A stretch of DNA of 64,000 nt. Source: Plantago ovata. Its lineage: Eukaryota > Streptophyta > Magnoliopsida > Lamiales > Plantaginaceae. Within the stretch, counting starts at the first letter, position 1, and each line of letters starts with the position of its first letter. Below the pieces are notes generated by a model that was given only the letters and a program-made list of their open reading frames with translations, did not search any database and was not told the origin of the DNA. The stretch spans positions 60,253,253 to 60,317,252 of the forward strand of contig CM051458.1 in the NCBI GenBank assembly GCA_028274465.1, written 5' to 3'. A program made the position numbers and the translations under genes. Of the stretch, positions 10,597 to 21,199 are shown piece by piece.

Positions 10597-11835
10597 TGAT
10601 GAATGTGTATTTTACACTTTCATTCGAGTCTTTTTCACCTATTTTAGCTATCCTCTATGTTAATTTAGCTATATTTTAGTACATTTTATTAGAATAGTGT
10701 CACGTTTCCCTTTAGATTTTATTTTACAGGTTTTGGTTGAAATTCGGAGATTTACGGGCAATTATATTGAAGTCTACAAGGAATTGGTGTTCCAGAAGCA
10801 TATTTGGAGTATCTGAAGGTTTCCGGATAGGATTTGGAGTCTAGGGGTCGAATCTGGAGGTTAGAAGGCCATTAGAAGTCTGAAACCGAGTCCGAAAAGG
10901 TGAAGAAATCTAAATCCGCGTCAAAAAACGCGGAAATTCCGCGAAATACTGGGGGGCGAACCGCCCCAGAAAAATTTCGGGCCTATATATAGTTGCGAGC
11001 TTTCTCTCCGAAAATCATATCTTTCCAAGCCTACTTTCTCACCTCTCTCTATAGTTTTAGGTAGGAACTTCCCGGGGCCTGTCGTGGGAGTTCCATAGCT
11101 TAGGGGATACTTTTTCATAGAAGATTGGAGCGCGTAGGATCGCAATCATCCGGAGATTGACAACCTTCGGTAACTTTGTATCTTACAACTTTTATCTACT
11201 TATTTTATATTCTTTCAATATGTTTCTTCTATGATTGCTATTGATTGCATGCCTATGAGTAGCTAAATTTATCGTTGGTTGTAGTATGTGAATTCTTAGC
11301 GAGGGAAGATAATCATGCTAATGGCTATATCGCGCATTATACTCCGTGTCATTGCTTTATTTCGTTGATCAGTTGAACACCAAAATTCTCGTATGTTGTA
11401 TTGATTATTATGCACACTTGGACACTTGTCAACCAATCAGACCAATTATACTCGTAGTGTTAAATAATTACGGAACACATTAGGACGTTAGTTGTTGATG
11501 AGTCAGACCCATATTATCTTCGTAGTGCTTAATACTTGCAACAGGACACAAGATTGATTCAAAGATCTCTATGCAAGACCGAGGAATTTATGCATGATTA
11601 TCGACCCATTATGTTAAGAAGGACCATACTATCACCAATCTCCATTATCTGCTTGAAAACCCCTATTGCTTTCTATCTGCTGTTTTATATTATCTTGTTA
11701 AATAGATAAAGCTAGTTATAGTCCTGAGAGAACGACACTCGAGTCATTCTACTACTACACTACTGTTTTCGTTGTAGTTGTGGATTGCCTTTGGCTAAAT
11801 ACAAATTTATTTGATTGAATCTGACACGTTCATCA
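10597..11835 (+). repeat. N1 3' LTR
   Basis: 1239 bases, nearly identical to 6311-7571 apart from scattered substitutions and the loss of one GC dyad unit. The single remaining dyad is at about 10951-10967 and the TATA box at 10984-10992. Confidence 0.93.
10984..10992 (+). promoter_or_regulatory. TATA box of N1 3' LTR
   Basis: TATATATAG lies just after the single GC dyad. It could drive readthrough into the 3' half of F2. Confidence 0.6.
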
Positions 11836-11840
11836 CTTTC
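11836..11840. repeat. Target site duplication CTTTC, right copy (N1)
   Basis: It directly follows the 3' LTR end and matches 6306-6310. Confidence 0.95.
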
Positions 11841-11896
11841 GCCCTATGCTTATACTGGTTATACTGGGAACCGGTATTCGAATGACGTGCTCTTCG

Positions 11897-12027
11897 GTAT
11901 GCTCAAAATAATTTCATACTTCACTTGCTTTCATACTTGTATTTTTCTTCATTTCTACTTTCGTGCACTGTGCTGGATTTTTCTTTCCTTGTCGCTTTTT
12001 AACTAACTTGTGTTTTTTCCTCCACAG
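11897..12027 (+). other. F2 intron 1
   Basis: 131 bases from GTATGC to a pyrimidine-rich CCTCCACAG. Its removal restores an open frame between the exons. Confidence 0.7.
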
Positions 12028-12470
12028 CTTACTGGTTCAATTGGATAATTTCGAAGACCCTTGCAGCCAAGGAAGAGCAGCGAAGGAAGCAACGGCTGGC
12101 AAACAAGGAGACTAAGATCCTCGGATCTTTAAACCTCTCCCCTCCTCGCAGCGCTTCGTATCATCGAGATGCCTTAGTTCAAGAGGGTCTCGAGACACGC
12201 GAGAACCTGGTTGATGCCTTGAAGAAGGCCGAGGAGGAGGCGGCGGCTAAACAAGCGAAGGAGGCCGAGGAGGCTGCTGCAGCAGAGCCGGAGAAGAGGC
12301 CTGAGAGGCCGGCGACCAAGAAGGGATCGAGGAAGCTCACCCTTGGGGGCAATAATGAGCCTCCTCGCAAGAAAGGAAAGATGGCCGCTACTGGTCAGGA
12401 TGAAGTAAAGAGGCTCATCCAAATGAGCGACTTGGATCGCGCGCACGAGCTGAGCATGTGCTCGCTTCAG

Positions 12471-12552
12471 GTGCTTTTACTTGTCTTTTCCAATAAATTT
12501 TCTTAAGTATGAAATTATTCTCCTCGCTAACTGTGTAATTTTTCTGTTGTAG
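12471..12552 (+). other. F2 intron 2
   Basis: 82 bases from GTGCTTTTAC to TTCTGTTGTAG. The splice joins CSLQ to LEQLKEAYG at the start of the coiled coil, the same place as the 80-base F1 intron. Confidence 0.8.
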
Positions 12553-13367
12553 CTCGAGCAATTGAAGGAGGCCTACGGCCAAATAGCTGTTGATCGCGCC
12601 GACATCAGTATAGTGATCGAGGACCTTCAGAAAAGGCTCGCAGCTTCCGAGGACAAAAACAAAGCTGCGGAGGCAGAGACCGGCAAGCTATACGCCAAGG
12701 TTGACCTGCTCGAGAAGGAGCTTTCTAAGGAGAAACCGAGGACGAAGGGCTACAAGGGGGCCTATGCCACCTTGTCTATCTGCATGGAAAAGTTCAAGGC
12801 CAGTGTCCTCTCCTTCCTCAAGGGAAGCCGCCTTGCCACTGCTCGCGATTTTATGGCCTCCAATACTTATAATATGGCCTAGAGGGATGTGCAAATATCT
12901 TCTTGCGAGGAGGGCTTCTTCTCCTGCATCGGCCAGCTAAAGCGAGTCAACATGCTTCCGGCCGAGTTTGACCCGGACACTCGCGAGGACTTGCACCCGA
13001 GGAGGCGTGGAGACCTGACCCCCTACCCTGATGAGGAGATCACCGAGGAGATGCACGAGGCGTGCGAGTTCGGGGAGCTGGTTACCGACCCAGAAGTGCC
13101 ATATCCGAGCAAACCAGCTTATCTTTCTACATGGGTCCCAGAGTGCCTAAGGACTGGGATCCTATACCCGTTCGAGAAGGCAGCTCTTCGCAACGCGACT
13201 TGGGTTAAAGTGAGTGATCCGGTGATTGGGCGAGCAGCAGACTTCGTCGAGCCTGAGTTGGTCCTGTACGAGAAGGCTATCAAAGAATCTCAGGCTCAAG
13301 AGCGAGACGCCGCCGAGATCCAAGAATTGCTAAGCCCAGTGCGAGGAGCAACTAGCGCGAGTAGCGG

Positions 13368-14639
13368 TGATGAATGTGTATTTTACACTTTCATTCGAGT
13401 CTTTTTCACCTATTTTAGCTATCCTCTACGTTAATTTAGCTATATTTTAGTACATTTTATTAGAATAGTGCCACGTTTCCCTTTAGATTTTATTTTACAG
13501 GTTTTGATTGAAATTCGAAGATTTCCGGGCAATTATATTAAAGTTGACAAGGAATTGGTGTTCCAGAAGCCTATTTGGAGTATCTGAAGGTTTTCGGATA
13601 GGATTTGAAGTCTAGGGGCCGAATCTGGAGATTAGAAGGCTACTAGAAGTCAGAAACCGAGTTCGAAAAGGTGAAGAAATCCAAAAACGCGTTGAAAACG
13701 CGGAATTCCGCGAGAAAAATCGGGGGCGAACCGCCGCATGGCTGGGGCAAACCGCCCCGTGGTTTTTCGGGGTCTATATATAGTGCTCAGTTTTTCTCCG
13801 AAAATCATATCTTTCCAGACCTACTTTCTCACCTCTCTCTATAGTTTTAGGTAGGAACTTCCCGGGGCCTGTCCTGGGAGTTCCATAGTTTAGGGGATAC
13901 TTTTTCATAGCGGATTGGAGCTCGTAGGATCGCAATTCTTCGGAGATTGACAACCTTCGGTAACTTGTATTTTACAGTTTAATCTACTTATTTTATATAT
14001 CTTTCAATATGTTTTCTTTATGATTTTTGTTGATTGCATGCCTATTATGAGTAGCTAAACTTATCGTTGGTGGTAGTATGTGAATTCTTAGCGAAGGGAA
14101 GATAATCATGCTAATGGCTATATCGCGCATTATACTCTGTGTCATTGCTTTATTTCGTTGATCAGGCACAACCTAAATTCTCGTATGTTGTATTAATTAT
14201 TATGCATAATTGGACACTTGTCGACCATCAGACCAATTATCTTCGTAGTGTTGAATAATTACGGAACACATTAGGACAATAGTGATTGACTTGTCAGACC
14301 AATTTATCTTCGTAGTGCTTAATATTTGCAACAGGACACTAGATTGATTCAAAGATCTCTATGCAAGACCGAGGAATTTATCCATGATTATCGACCCGTT
14401 ATGCTAAGAAGGACCATACTATCACCAATCTCCATTATCTGCTAGAAACCCCTTTTGCTATCTGTTTGCTGTTTTTATATTCTAAATTAGATTTGATAAA
14501 GCTAGTTATAGTCCTGAGAGATCGACACTCGAGTCATTCTACTGCTACACTACGGTTTTCGTTGTAGTTGTGGATTGCCTTTGGCTAAATAACAAATTTA
14601 TTTTTGCTTGAATTCGGAGCACGACATCCGCGTTCATCA
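13368..14639 (+). repeat. C1 5' LTR
   Basis: 1272 bases, TGATGAATG to CGTTCATCA. Two GC dyads lie near 13722-13765 and the TATA box is at 13775-13783. The last part matches the LTR end at 1-417. Confidence 0.92.
13775..13783 (+). promoter_or_regulatory. TATA box of C1 5' LTR
   Basis: TATATATAG follows the GC dyads, in the same layout as the N1 LTR. Confidence 0.65.
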
Positions 14640-14642
14640 AAT

Positions 14643-14660
14643 TGGCGCCGTTGCCGGGGA
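14643..14660 (+). other. Primer binding site (tRNA-Asp), C1
   Basis: TGGCGCCGTTGCCGGGGA is an exact complement to the 3' end, CCA included, of plant tRNA-Asp(GUC). It begins three bases after the LTR. Confidence 0.93.
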
Positions 14661-14893
14661 CTATACTCCTTTTTTCTCTTTAATTTGTTTATATTTACAA
14701 CTTTAGATTCCTAATTCTACTAGTTTTAGTTTTCCTTTTTTAATCTCTCTCTGATTCTGCTTTCCGAGTCTGTTTCTAATTTCCCTTTCCTAGCCTTAGT
14801 AGTATTCGATATCTAGATTTATTCTTGATTTTTCGAAATTTCTAACGAGGCTAATTTTTAGTTTTGAGTTACTCCTGATACAGATTTCCAGGT

Positions 14894-15448
14894 ATGACGA
14901 CCTTAAAAGCCCGCTTGACACCGACATTCTCGCAAGTTAGGAGGGGGTCAGCTATATACTTGGAAGAAGAGTTATCGGGGTACGAGGTAACAAGCACCAT
15001 AGTGAGAAGGATACCAAGGTTCGAAGAAGGAGAGGATATGAATCCGATAAGCTTCATCAGGTCCTATGAAGAGGAAGTAGCAAAAGTTCCAGCAAAGGGG
15101 TTCACCGATGATCAATTATGCAGGAAATTATTTCCTTTTGCTTTGGGATATGAACCTAGGATATGGATAGCAAGGTTAGCACCAGGATCACTGAAGACCT
15201 GGAGCCAAGTAGTAGAGGAGTTCTTGGCACATTTCATGCCTTACCATGAGACGATTGCACTACGGAATCGGATCGAATACTTCAAGCAAGGAGAATACGA
15301 GCGGTTCTGTGACACCTATGAACGATTTGAGTTGTATAAACATGAGTGCCCCCACCACCGTTTCGACGATGGGGAGCTGATTTTGTTCTTTGTTGGAGGA
15401 CTACGAGATGAAGTTAGGCTTCAAATAGATGGATATGTGGAGGTTTAG
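14894..15448 (+). CDS. gag: C1 gag, N-terminal part
   Basis: The ATG at 14894 opens a 184-codon frame, 233 bases after the primer site. It has the gag core segments NPISFIRSYEEE, SLKTWSQVVEEFLAHF and CPHHRFDDGE typical of the retrotransposon gag family. It stops at a TAG just after VEV. The downstream product is in the -1 frame. The H copy carries the same stop, so the break is shared rather than private to C1. Gag assembles the cytoplasmic particle. Confidence 0.82.
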   Translation: MTTLKARLTPTFSQVRRGSAIYLEEELSGYEVTSTIVRRIPRFEEGEDMNPISFIRSYEEEVAKVPAKGFTDDQLCRKLFPFALGYEPRIWIARLAPGSLKTWSQVVEEFLAHFMPYHETIALRNRIEYFKQGEYERFCDTYERFELYKHECPHHRFDDGELILFFVGGLRDEVRLQIDGYVEV

Positions 15449-17898
15449 AAGAATGTACAGTTGAAGAGGCAGTGAAGGTCTTTCAAACGTACGCCAATGG
15501 ATCCGCACAATCCGAGAAAATAATGTCGAATGAAGTCGCCAACATATAATCAAATCAAGACGAAACTGATGGGTTATACGAAAGCTATTCTGAGGACGAA
15601 GACATCAGTGAGGAGGAGGAACTTGCGTTTTACGCAGGAATTAAAGCCATTGAGAGTGTCTTCGAGGTAGCACACGCAGGGCAGGCTGAGAACAATCTTC
15701 GCATCGAGAAGGCTTTTGAAGCGATCGAAGTAACTGAGCAACTTATCAAAGAGCTTAGCCTACTGAAGTGTGGAAGGTGTGGTAATGAAATTGAGGATAC
15801 CCCACAGGAAGTAGTGAGCAAACCACCCGAGGTGAGGAGCGAATCACCCCCCGACTCCAAGGAACAGGACAATCCTAGTCCTGCCGAAGAGACAACTGAA
15901 GCTGATCTCGAGCAACCTCCAGCTGATGCTACCAAGGAGAATGAGTGCGAAGAGGTGAATCTACTGCTCCGAGGAGGAAAGATGACCAAAATTCCTAACT
16001 TTGTACGCCCTAAGCGGGTGGAATCTACTGAGGTCGATAATAGAGGGGCAAGCACAGAACAAGAGGTTGGCGGAAGTTCAGAAGTTCCAGAAGAGAATGA
16101 TGAACCAAGACCATCTATGATAGAGATAGATGATGAGGAAGCCGAGGTAGGAACTAGTATGCCAGGAGGACTTCACAAATCTTCCAATCCATATGTGCCT
16201 CCGAAGCCACATGTGCCATACCCGAGTCGGATCAAACCAGTCAAGAAGGATATTCAAGATTCACCCCTATTCCAAAGACTGTCAAAGGTGGAGGTCAATG
16301 TGCCACTCTTAGAGTTAATCCAGAATATCCCAGCTTATACGAAATTCTTTCGTGAGATCAAGAACAAAAGGATTACTTCGGGAAAGGAAGTGAATGGGGT
16401 TGAAACGGTCAACTCGATAGCCGGATTGCCCATGAAGAAAAAGGATCATGGCAGCTTCATCATCGACATAGCCTTAGGGAATGGACGAACTACGCAGGCA
16501 ATGCTTGACTTAGGAGCTAGCATTAACTTAATGCCGTATTCGGTATACAAAGCCCTGGAACTCGGAGAATTGACACCAACTGATATGGTGGTCCAAATGG
16601 CAGACCAAAGTGTAAAGAGGCCAGTCGGGATAATAGAAGACATCCTTGTGAAAGTGGACAAATTGATAATCCCAGCTGATTTTGTAGTAATGAAATCCGC
16701 GGACGAGGGAAAGAGCCATATCCGTGAGCACGTAGTACTACTGGGGAGACCATTCATGGCAACTACCAACACATGCCTTGAACTTAAGGGCAAGAAAATA
16801 ACTATGGAGGTAATGGGCGAAAAGATTGAGTTGGTAGGATGTAGCGTCAGAGATAAGGAAGTTGCGGAGGAGTTAAAATTTGTCGATTGGTACGAATCCG
16901 CAATTCCCGAATTTCATCATAGCCATGGCGACCGCGAACCACTTGAGGAAGCACTAACAATGCAAGCTGAGACGTGCTACATGACCAAAGAACCAAGGAA
17001 ACTAGCGGAAATAATGGATAGCACCCCAGAAATTCCCGCAGGAGAAGAGGTACTTGAACCTTTGGATGAAGAAGAAGAAGAAAGTGGGTTTCCTGAAGAA
17101 CCTAGCTTAGGATTAAAGTCGCTTCATGTGCACCTCAAGTATGTGTATTTAGGAGAAAATCAGAAAAAGCCTGTGATTGTCTCTTCACATCTCTCCGACA
17201 ATGAAGAAAGTAAGCTGATTGAAGTATTGAAGGAAAATTCCGCAGCTATAGGATGGGGGATCAGCGATATCAAAGGAATTAGCCCTACAAGATGCGTGCA
17301 CAACATCACTCTAGAACAAGATGTCAAACCTGTTAGGCAACCTCAACGAAGGATAAATCCAGCAATGCAAGAGGTGGTAAAAAAGGAAGTGATCAAGTTG
17401 TTAGATGCTGATATGATTTACCCCATTCCATATAGTCGATGGGTAAGCCCGGTACATGTAGTTCCTAAGAAATCAGGAGTCACGGTGGAAGAGAATGAGA
17501 AGGGAGAATTGATACCGGTTAGGAAGACCACTGGGTGGCGGATGTGCATTGACTACAGAAGATTAAATGCCGCCACTAAAAAAGACCACTTCCCTTTACC
17601 ATTTATAGATGACATGCTAAACCGCCTTGCGGGGCGGAAGTTCTATTGTTTTCTTGATGGTTTATCAGGTTTGTACCAGATTCCGATTGCACCGGAGGAT
17701 CAGGAGAAGACGACATTCACTTGCCCATTCGGAATATTTGCCTATAGGAGGATGCCATTTGGACTATGCCATGCTCCCGCCACTTTTCAAAGGTGCATGC
17801 TTTCTATTTTTTCTGACATGGTAACTAAATTTGTTGAAGTTTTCATTGATGATTTTCCCTTTTTGGTGATTCATTTGATGAATGCTTGCAAATATTAG
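15441..17898 (+). pseudogene. pol: C1 gag C-terminus, protease and reverse transcriptase
   Basis: The frame runs from the -1 join, is stopped by TAA near 15548 (TAC in H), then stays open to 17898; the first Met is at 15814. An acidic linker has a lone CGRCG cysteine cluster. The aspartic protease has DLGAS at about 16507-16521 and LLGRPF near 16740. RT has the conserved SRWVSPVHVVPKK, WRMCIDYRRLNAATKKDHFPLPF and FIDDF active-site blocks (17840-17855). A missing T in the run at about 17855 shifts the frame, so the rest of RT is read from 17858. Only small lesions separate this from an intact polyprotein. Confidence 0.88.
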
Positions 17899-18149
17899 AT
17901 CTAGTTTTGAAACGGTGCATTGAATGCAACTTGACCTTAAGCTGGGAGAAGAGTCATTATATGGTTAGAGAAGGCATTGTTCTAGGACATATAGTTTCTG
18001 AAAGAGGTATTGAGGTGGACAAGGCTAAGATAGAAATCATTGAAAAACTTCCCCCACCTACTTGCGTGAAAGAATTGCAATCTTTTCTTGGCCATGTAGG
18101 TTTTCATAGGAGGTTTATTAAAGATTTTCGAAAATTGCTAAACCTCTAA
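17858..18149 (+). pseudogene. pol: C1 RT C-terminal part
   Basis: After the frame change the sequence continues with the RT connection (CNLTLSWEKSHYMV, VLGHIVSERGIEVD, LQSFLGHVGFHRRFI). A second frame change near 18140 leads into RNase H. Confidence 0.85.
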
Positions 18150-18924
18150 GTAGCTTGCTTGCTAAAGATGTGGTTTTCCATTTCTCCAATGATTGCTTAG
18201 TTGCTTTTAATACCCTTAAGGAAAAGCTTGTTTCTGCTCCCATTGTTGTGCCGCCTGACTGGAATCTTCCTTTCGAAATTATGTGTGATGCTTCGAATTT
18301 TGCTATGGGTGCTGTTTTATGCCAAAAAGTTGATAAGCAGTATCGTGTGATTTATTATGTTAGTAAGACTCTAGACTCCGCACAGGTTAATTATACAACT
18401 ACTGAAAAGGAATTTTTAGCTGTTGTCTTTGCTTTACAAAAGTTTAGGTCCTATTTAATTGGACATCCTGTGAATGTCCATACTGATCATGCTGCTTTGA
18501 GACATTTGATAGCTAAGCAAGATTCTAAGCCTAGATTAATCCGTTGGGTCCTTTTGCTGCAAGACTTTGATTTGACCATAGTGGATAAAGCTGGTAAGGA
18601 GAATTTAGTAGCAGATCATCTATCTAGAATACCTAATATTCCTATTGATCCGATACCCATCAATGAAGACCTCCCCGATGAGCACCTAATGAAGGCTAAT
18701 GAAGAGCCATGGTATGCGGATATTGTAAACTATTTGGCTATGAATATTTGCCCTACTAACTTTTCAGCCTCGGACAAGAGAGCTCTTGCTAAGCAATGCA
18801 GGACTTACATATGGGATGATCCGCATCTATTCAAGGAAGGAGCTGATGGGATTCTAAGGAGATGCGTGCCACAAGAAGAGCAGCAAAGTGTACTGAGCCA
18901 TTGCCATGAGCTTAACTGTGGGGG
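18146..18924 (+). pseudogene. pol: C1 RNase H and integrase zinc-finger start
   Basis: The block has the RNase H core ([16 protein letters not shown], with the first catalytic Asp; [30 protein letters not shown]). The integrase zinc finger begins with [11 protein letters not shown] and then breaks off at about 18925, where an unrelated insert starts. RNase H would degrade the RNA strand during reverse transcription. Confidence 0.85.
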
Positions 18925-19720
18925 GTATTCTGAGTTCCCTTTTAATTGAATGCCCTAGGCACATAGAGGGGCTAGCTCCAGTTGGTTCTTTTTTCACAGC
19001 ACCATAGATAGATGCTTCTAAGACAGTCTGGGGTAAGGAGAGATCGGTAGACATACTCACACCCGAAAAAGAGAGTATGAAAGGTTCCGATAAAGTGATT
19101 GGGCTAGAGATAGCGATTGAACTCTCTCAAACTTACTTTCCAACCCGGAAAGCAAATCAAAAGAAACGGATTCCATCGAAAACCTCGTCTCGACTTGGGG
19201 AAGAAGAAGAAGGCAAGTCAACAAGGCCCTTATGTTCTTGTTCTGGGCAGCATACATACGTCCTACTCTGGACAAGGCTTTCTGGTCCATGGACAAGGTG
19301 TCCTTTGTCTTCTTCTCTTGTTCGATCCGCGCTCTTCTTTTCTACGAATCTCTTTCTGGCTGGTCGAGAACGATTCGTTGTTGGATAGGAGAGCCCTTCA
19401 ATTAGTTTCCAGCACTCTTGGTTGCCATCCATTCTTTAGGTTGCCTTACTCGCCTCCTATTCCTTTGGTCGTTTTCACGGCCTATCAACTCCGGCTCCAT
19501 TAGTTACACCAATTCTACGATCTTTTTCTTCTTATTATTTATGGGATTTCTATTTTCTAGTATTTTAGCATGTGTGTGGGGCACGTTGCATTCTTCATTT
19601 TCTTCTGACTGGCTTTGACCGGCATCAACAAGAGCAAAGGGTTGGTTGCCTTGGGCCTTATCCCAAACGCTTACTTATGACACGAGTGATAGTCATCTAC
19701 CTATCCCCAAGTGTCAAGCC
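18925..19720. other. Foreign 0.8 kb insert in C1 integrase, origin unknown
   Basis: The integrase frame stops at about 18925 and resumes near 19721 with [14 protein letters not shown]. Between them lie about 800 bases with no similarity to the rest of the window. The composition is balanced and the ORFs are short and unconvincing. I see no terminal repeats or clear target duplication. The texture resembles plant mitochondrial intergenic DNA, but this is an impression only. Roughly 20 residues of integrase are lost at the join. Confidence 0.5.
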
Positions 19721-20735
19721 TTTCTGGCCAACAATATACAAAGATGCTCGAAGTTTTGTGAAGAATTGTGACCCATGTCAACGAGGTGGTGGCATCGGCA
19801 AGAAGGATTAAATGCCCCTTCAAGGGAATCTAGTGGAAGAACCCTTCGATGTATGGGGCATTGATTTTATGGACCATTTCCAAACAGTGAGGCTAGAATA
19901 CATTCTGTTTGCGTGGACTACGTGACTAATGGGTAGAGGCAATTCCTACAAAAACAAATGACGGGCAGTGGTATGAAGTTCTTGAAGGAAGTCATATTCT
20001 CGAGATTTGGGTGCCCTAGGACAATCATCAGCGATGGAGGGTCACACTTCGTCAATAGAACGTTTGCCTCCTTCTTAAGAGATCAGTGTCCACCATAGTG
20101 TCGCTACACCTATCACCCACAGACATCGGGGCAAGTCGAAGTAAGCAACCGTCAAATCAAGAAGATCCTGGAGCGAGTAGTGAAGCCCGTAGGAAGGTTG
20201 GGCAGGAAAATTGATGATGCACTTTGGGCATACAGGACTAGCTAAAGACGGTGAGCGGGACCACTCCGTACAGACTTGTGTATGGGAAAGCATGTCATCT
20301 TCCCGAGATCTAGAACACAAGGCATATTGGGCCATTAAAGACTCACCTTGATACGGGAAAAGATGCGAAGAACGATTGTTGCAACTAGATGGCTTGATGA
20401 ATTACGACTAGGTGCCTATGAAAATGCCAAGATTTACAAGGAACGTACTAAAGAAGTATCATGATCGTGGTTTTTTATAGTAGTAAGGAATGATTCCTGG
20501 ACAAAAAGCTTTGGTTTAATTCTCGCCTTCGACTATTTCCTGGAAGCTCCGTACTCGTTGGGAGGACGCCGTACGAATTATCGAAGTTTCTCCCCATGAG
20601 CTGTTTAAACTCTTTCGATCCAAAGACGGGAATACCTTCAAGGTGCATGGCCTGCGAGTCAAGTCGTACTTCGAATATCAAGTCGATGAAAGGGAGCGGT
20701 TGATCACCTTGAGCTACCCATTACCGCCTCCACGA
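19721..20735 (+). pseudogene. C1 integrase, heavily broken
   Basis: It resumes in the zinc finger ([10 protein letters not shown]) and shows the catalytic core in pieces: the first Asp in WGIDFMDHF, the second in IISDGGSHF, and GQVEVSN, where the Glu motif is kept. A C-terminal YGKACHLP-like segment follows. Many stops and frame changes occur. Some may be consensus errors, because this is the last kilobase before a gap. Confidence 0.75.
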
Positions 20736-20843
20736 AGGTAGTGGGTTTTGTTTGTTTCTCCACGAGTTTGATGATATTATTAGTAAACTTATATACAGCG
20801 TTAGCTCTCACCTTGGATACACTTCGGCGTTCGGGACGAGCGA
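20736..20843. other. Post-integrase sequence up to the gap
   Basis: About 100 bases with no recognisable product. It does not match the right end of contig 2 in either orientation by eye. Confidence 0.4.
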
Positions 20844-20943
20844 NNNNNNNNNNNNNNNNNNNNNNNNNNNNNNNNNNNNNNNNNNNNNNNNNNNNNNNNN
20901 NNNNNNNNNNNNNNNNNNNNNNNNNNNNNNNNNNNNNNNNNNN
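20844..20943. other. Assembly gap, 100 N
   Basis: Exactly 100 N, the usual placeholder for a gap of unknown size. Sequence on the two sides belongs to different elements. Confidence 0.99.
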
Positions 20944-21199
20944 TCCTACCAAAGGACTTGCACCATTGAGGTGGATGGTAAGCGACACGTGTTGCGAGCC
21001 ATATCTGACCCAGCTGATCGCTTCAATACTCTCACAACTGTTAACTACTGTGGTCTTGCTGTCTATGTTCATTCTTATTCCACAGGTTCGTGGGCATGAG
21101 GACAAGATCCATGAAGGGGAAGTCTACAACTTAAGAAGAGAGCGAAGGCGCAAGAAGGATTCGAGGTCAAAGACTATAAAACAAGGCGCTATCCGGAGG
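20944..21199 (+). pseudogene. A' protease C-terminus, fragment
   Basis: This codes for the last part of the A' gag-protease (TIEVDGKRHVLRAISDP, then a Lys/Arg-rich tail) in broken frames. It is the same sequence, reversed, as 43569-43824, but with more single-base indels. It ends at GGAGG, where element B is inserted. Confidence 0.85.
21195..21199. repeat. Target site duplication GGAGG, left copy (B)
   Basis: GGAGG lies before the B 5' LTR and recurs at 29325-29329. The inverted reading of the same junction is CCTCC at 43569-43573. Confidence 0.93.

Larger units (their letters stand above)
6311..11835 (+). mobile_element. N1: complete non-autonomous Athila-like LTR element, gag only
   Basis: This 5525-base element has two LTRs with TGATGAA/TTCATCA ends, a tRNA-Asp-type primer site, a polypurine tract and the CTTTC duplication. 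The internal region codes for a broken gag that matches C1 up to the linker just before protease. There is no protease, RT, RNase H or integrase. After a short junction near 9060 it continues as the conserved 3' region shared with B and A'. It looks like an internal-deletion derivative of a C1-type element, needing enzymes in trans. The LTRs are very similar, so the insertion is fairly recent. It splits gene F2. Confidence 0.93.
11841..13367 (+). pseudogene. F2 part 2: PF04195-like protein, 3' half with two introns
   Basis: This continues the gene cut at 6310. The exon from 11841 ends at 11896. The next exon (12028-12470) has an Ala/Glu/Lys-rich helix and a basic linker. The third (from 12553) holds a coiled coil (about 12560-12770). 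A TAG near 12880 interrupts, and the frame shifts to the C-terminal domain (12889-13367; FVEPELVLYEKA), which aligns with the F1 C-terminus. C1 is inserted at 13368, so the natural end is lost. Sequence upstream of C1 is AGCGG, the candidate duplication. Confidence 0.7.
13368..20843 (+). mobile_element. C1: Athila-like Ty3/gypsy element with full enzyme set, 3' end missing
   Basis: Order: 5' LTR, perfect tRNA-Asp primer site, gag, protease (DLGAS), RT, RNase H, integrase. This gypsy order with DLGAS protease and tRNA-Asp priming fits Athila. It is the only element in the window with the enzymes that N1, B and A' lack. It is inserted in gene F2. Frame breaks and an inserted foreign segment inside the integrase make it inactive as read. 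The contig ends before any 3' LTR. Confidence 0.88.

Noticed and set aside
14643-14660. Possible tRNA-Asp gene fragment
   Set aside because: Only the 18-base primer complement is present, on the wrong strand for a gene and directly after an LTR.
19057-19618. ORFs of 65-130 codons in the insert of the C1 integrase
   Set aside because: They overlap on both strands with no conserved motif; none has a convincing start or composition.
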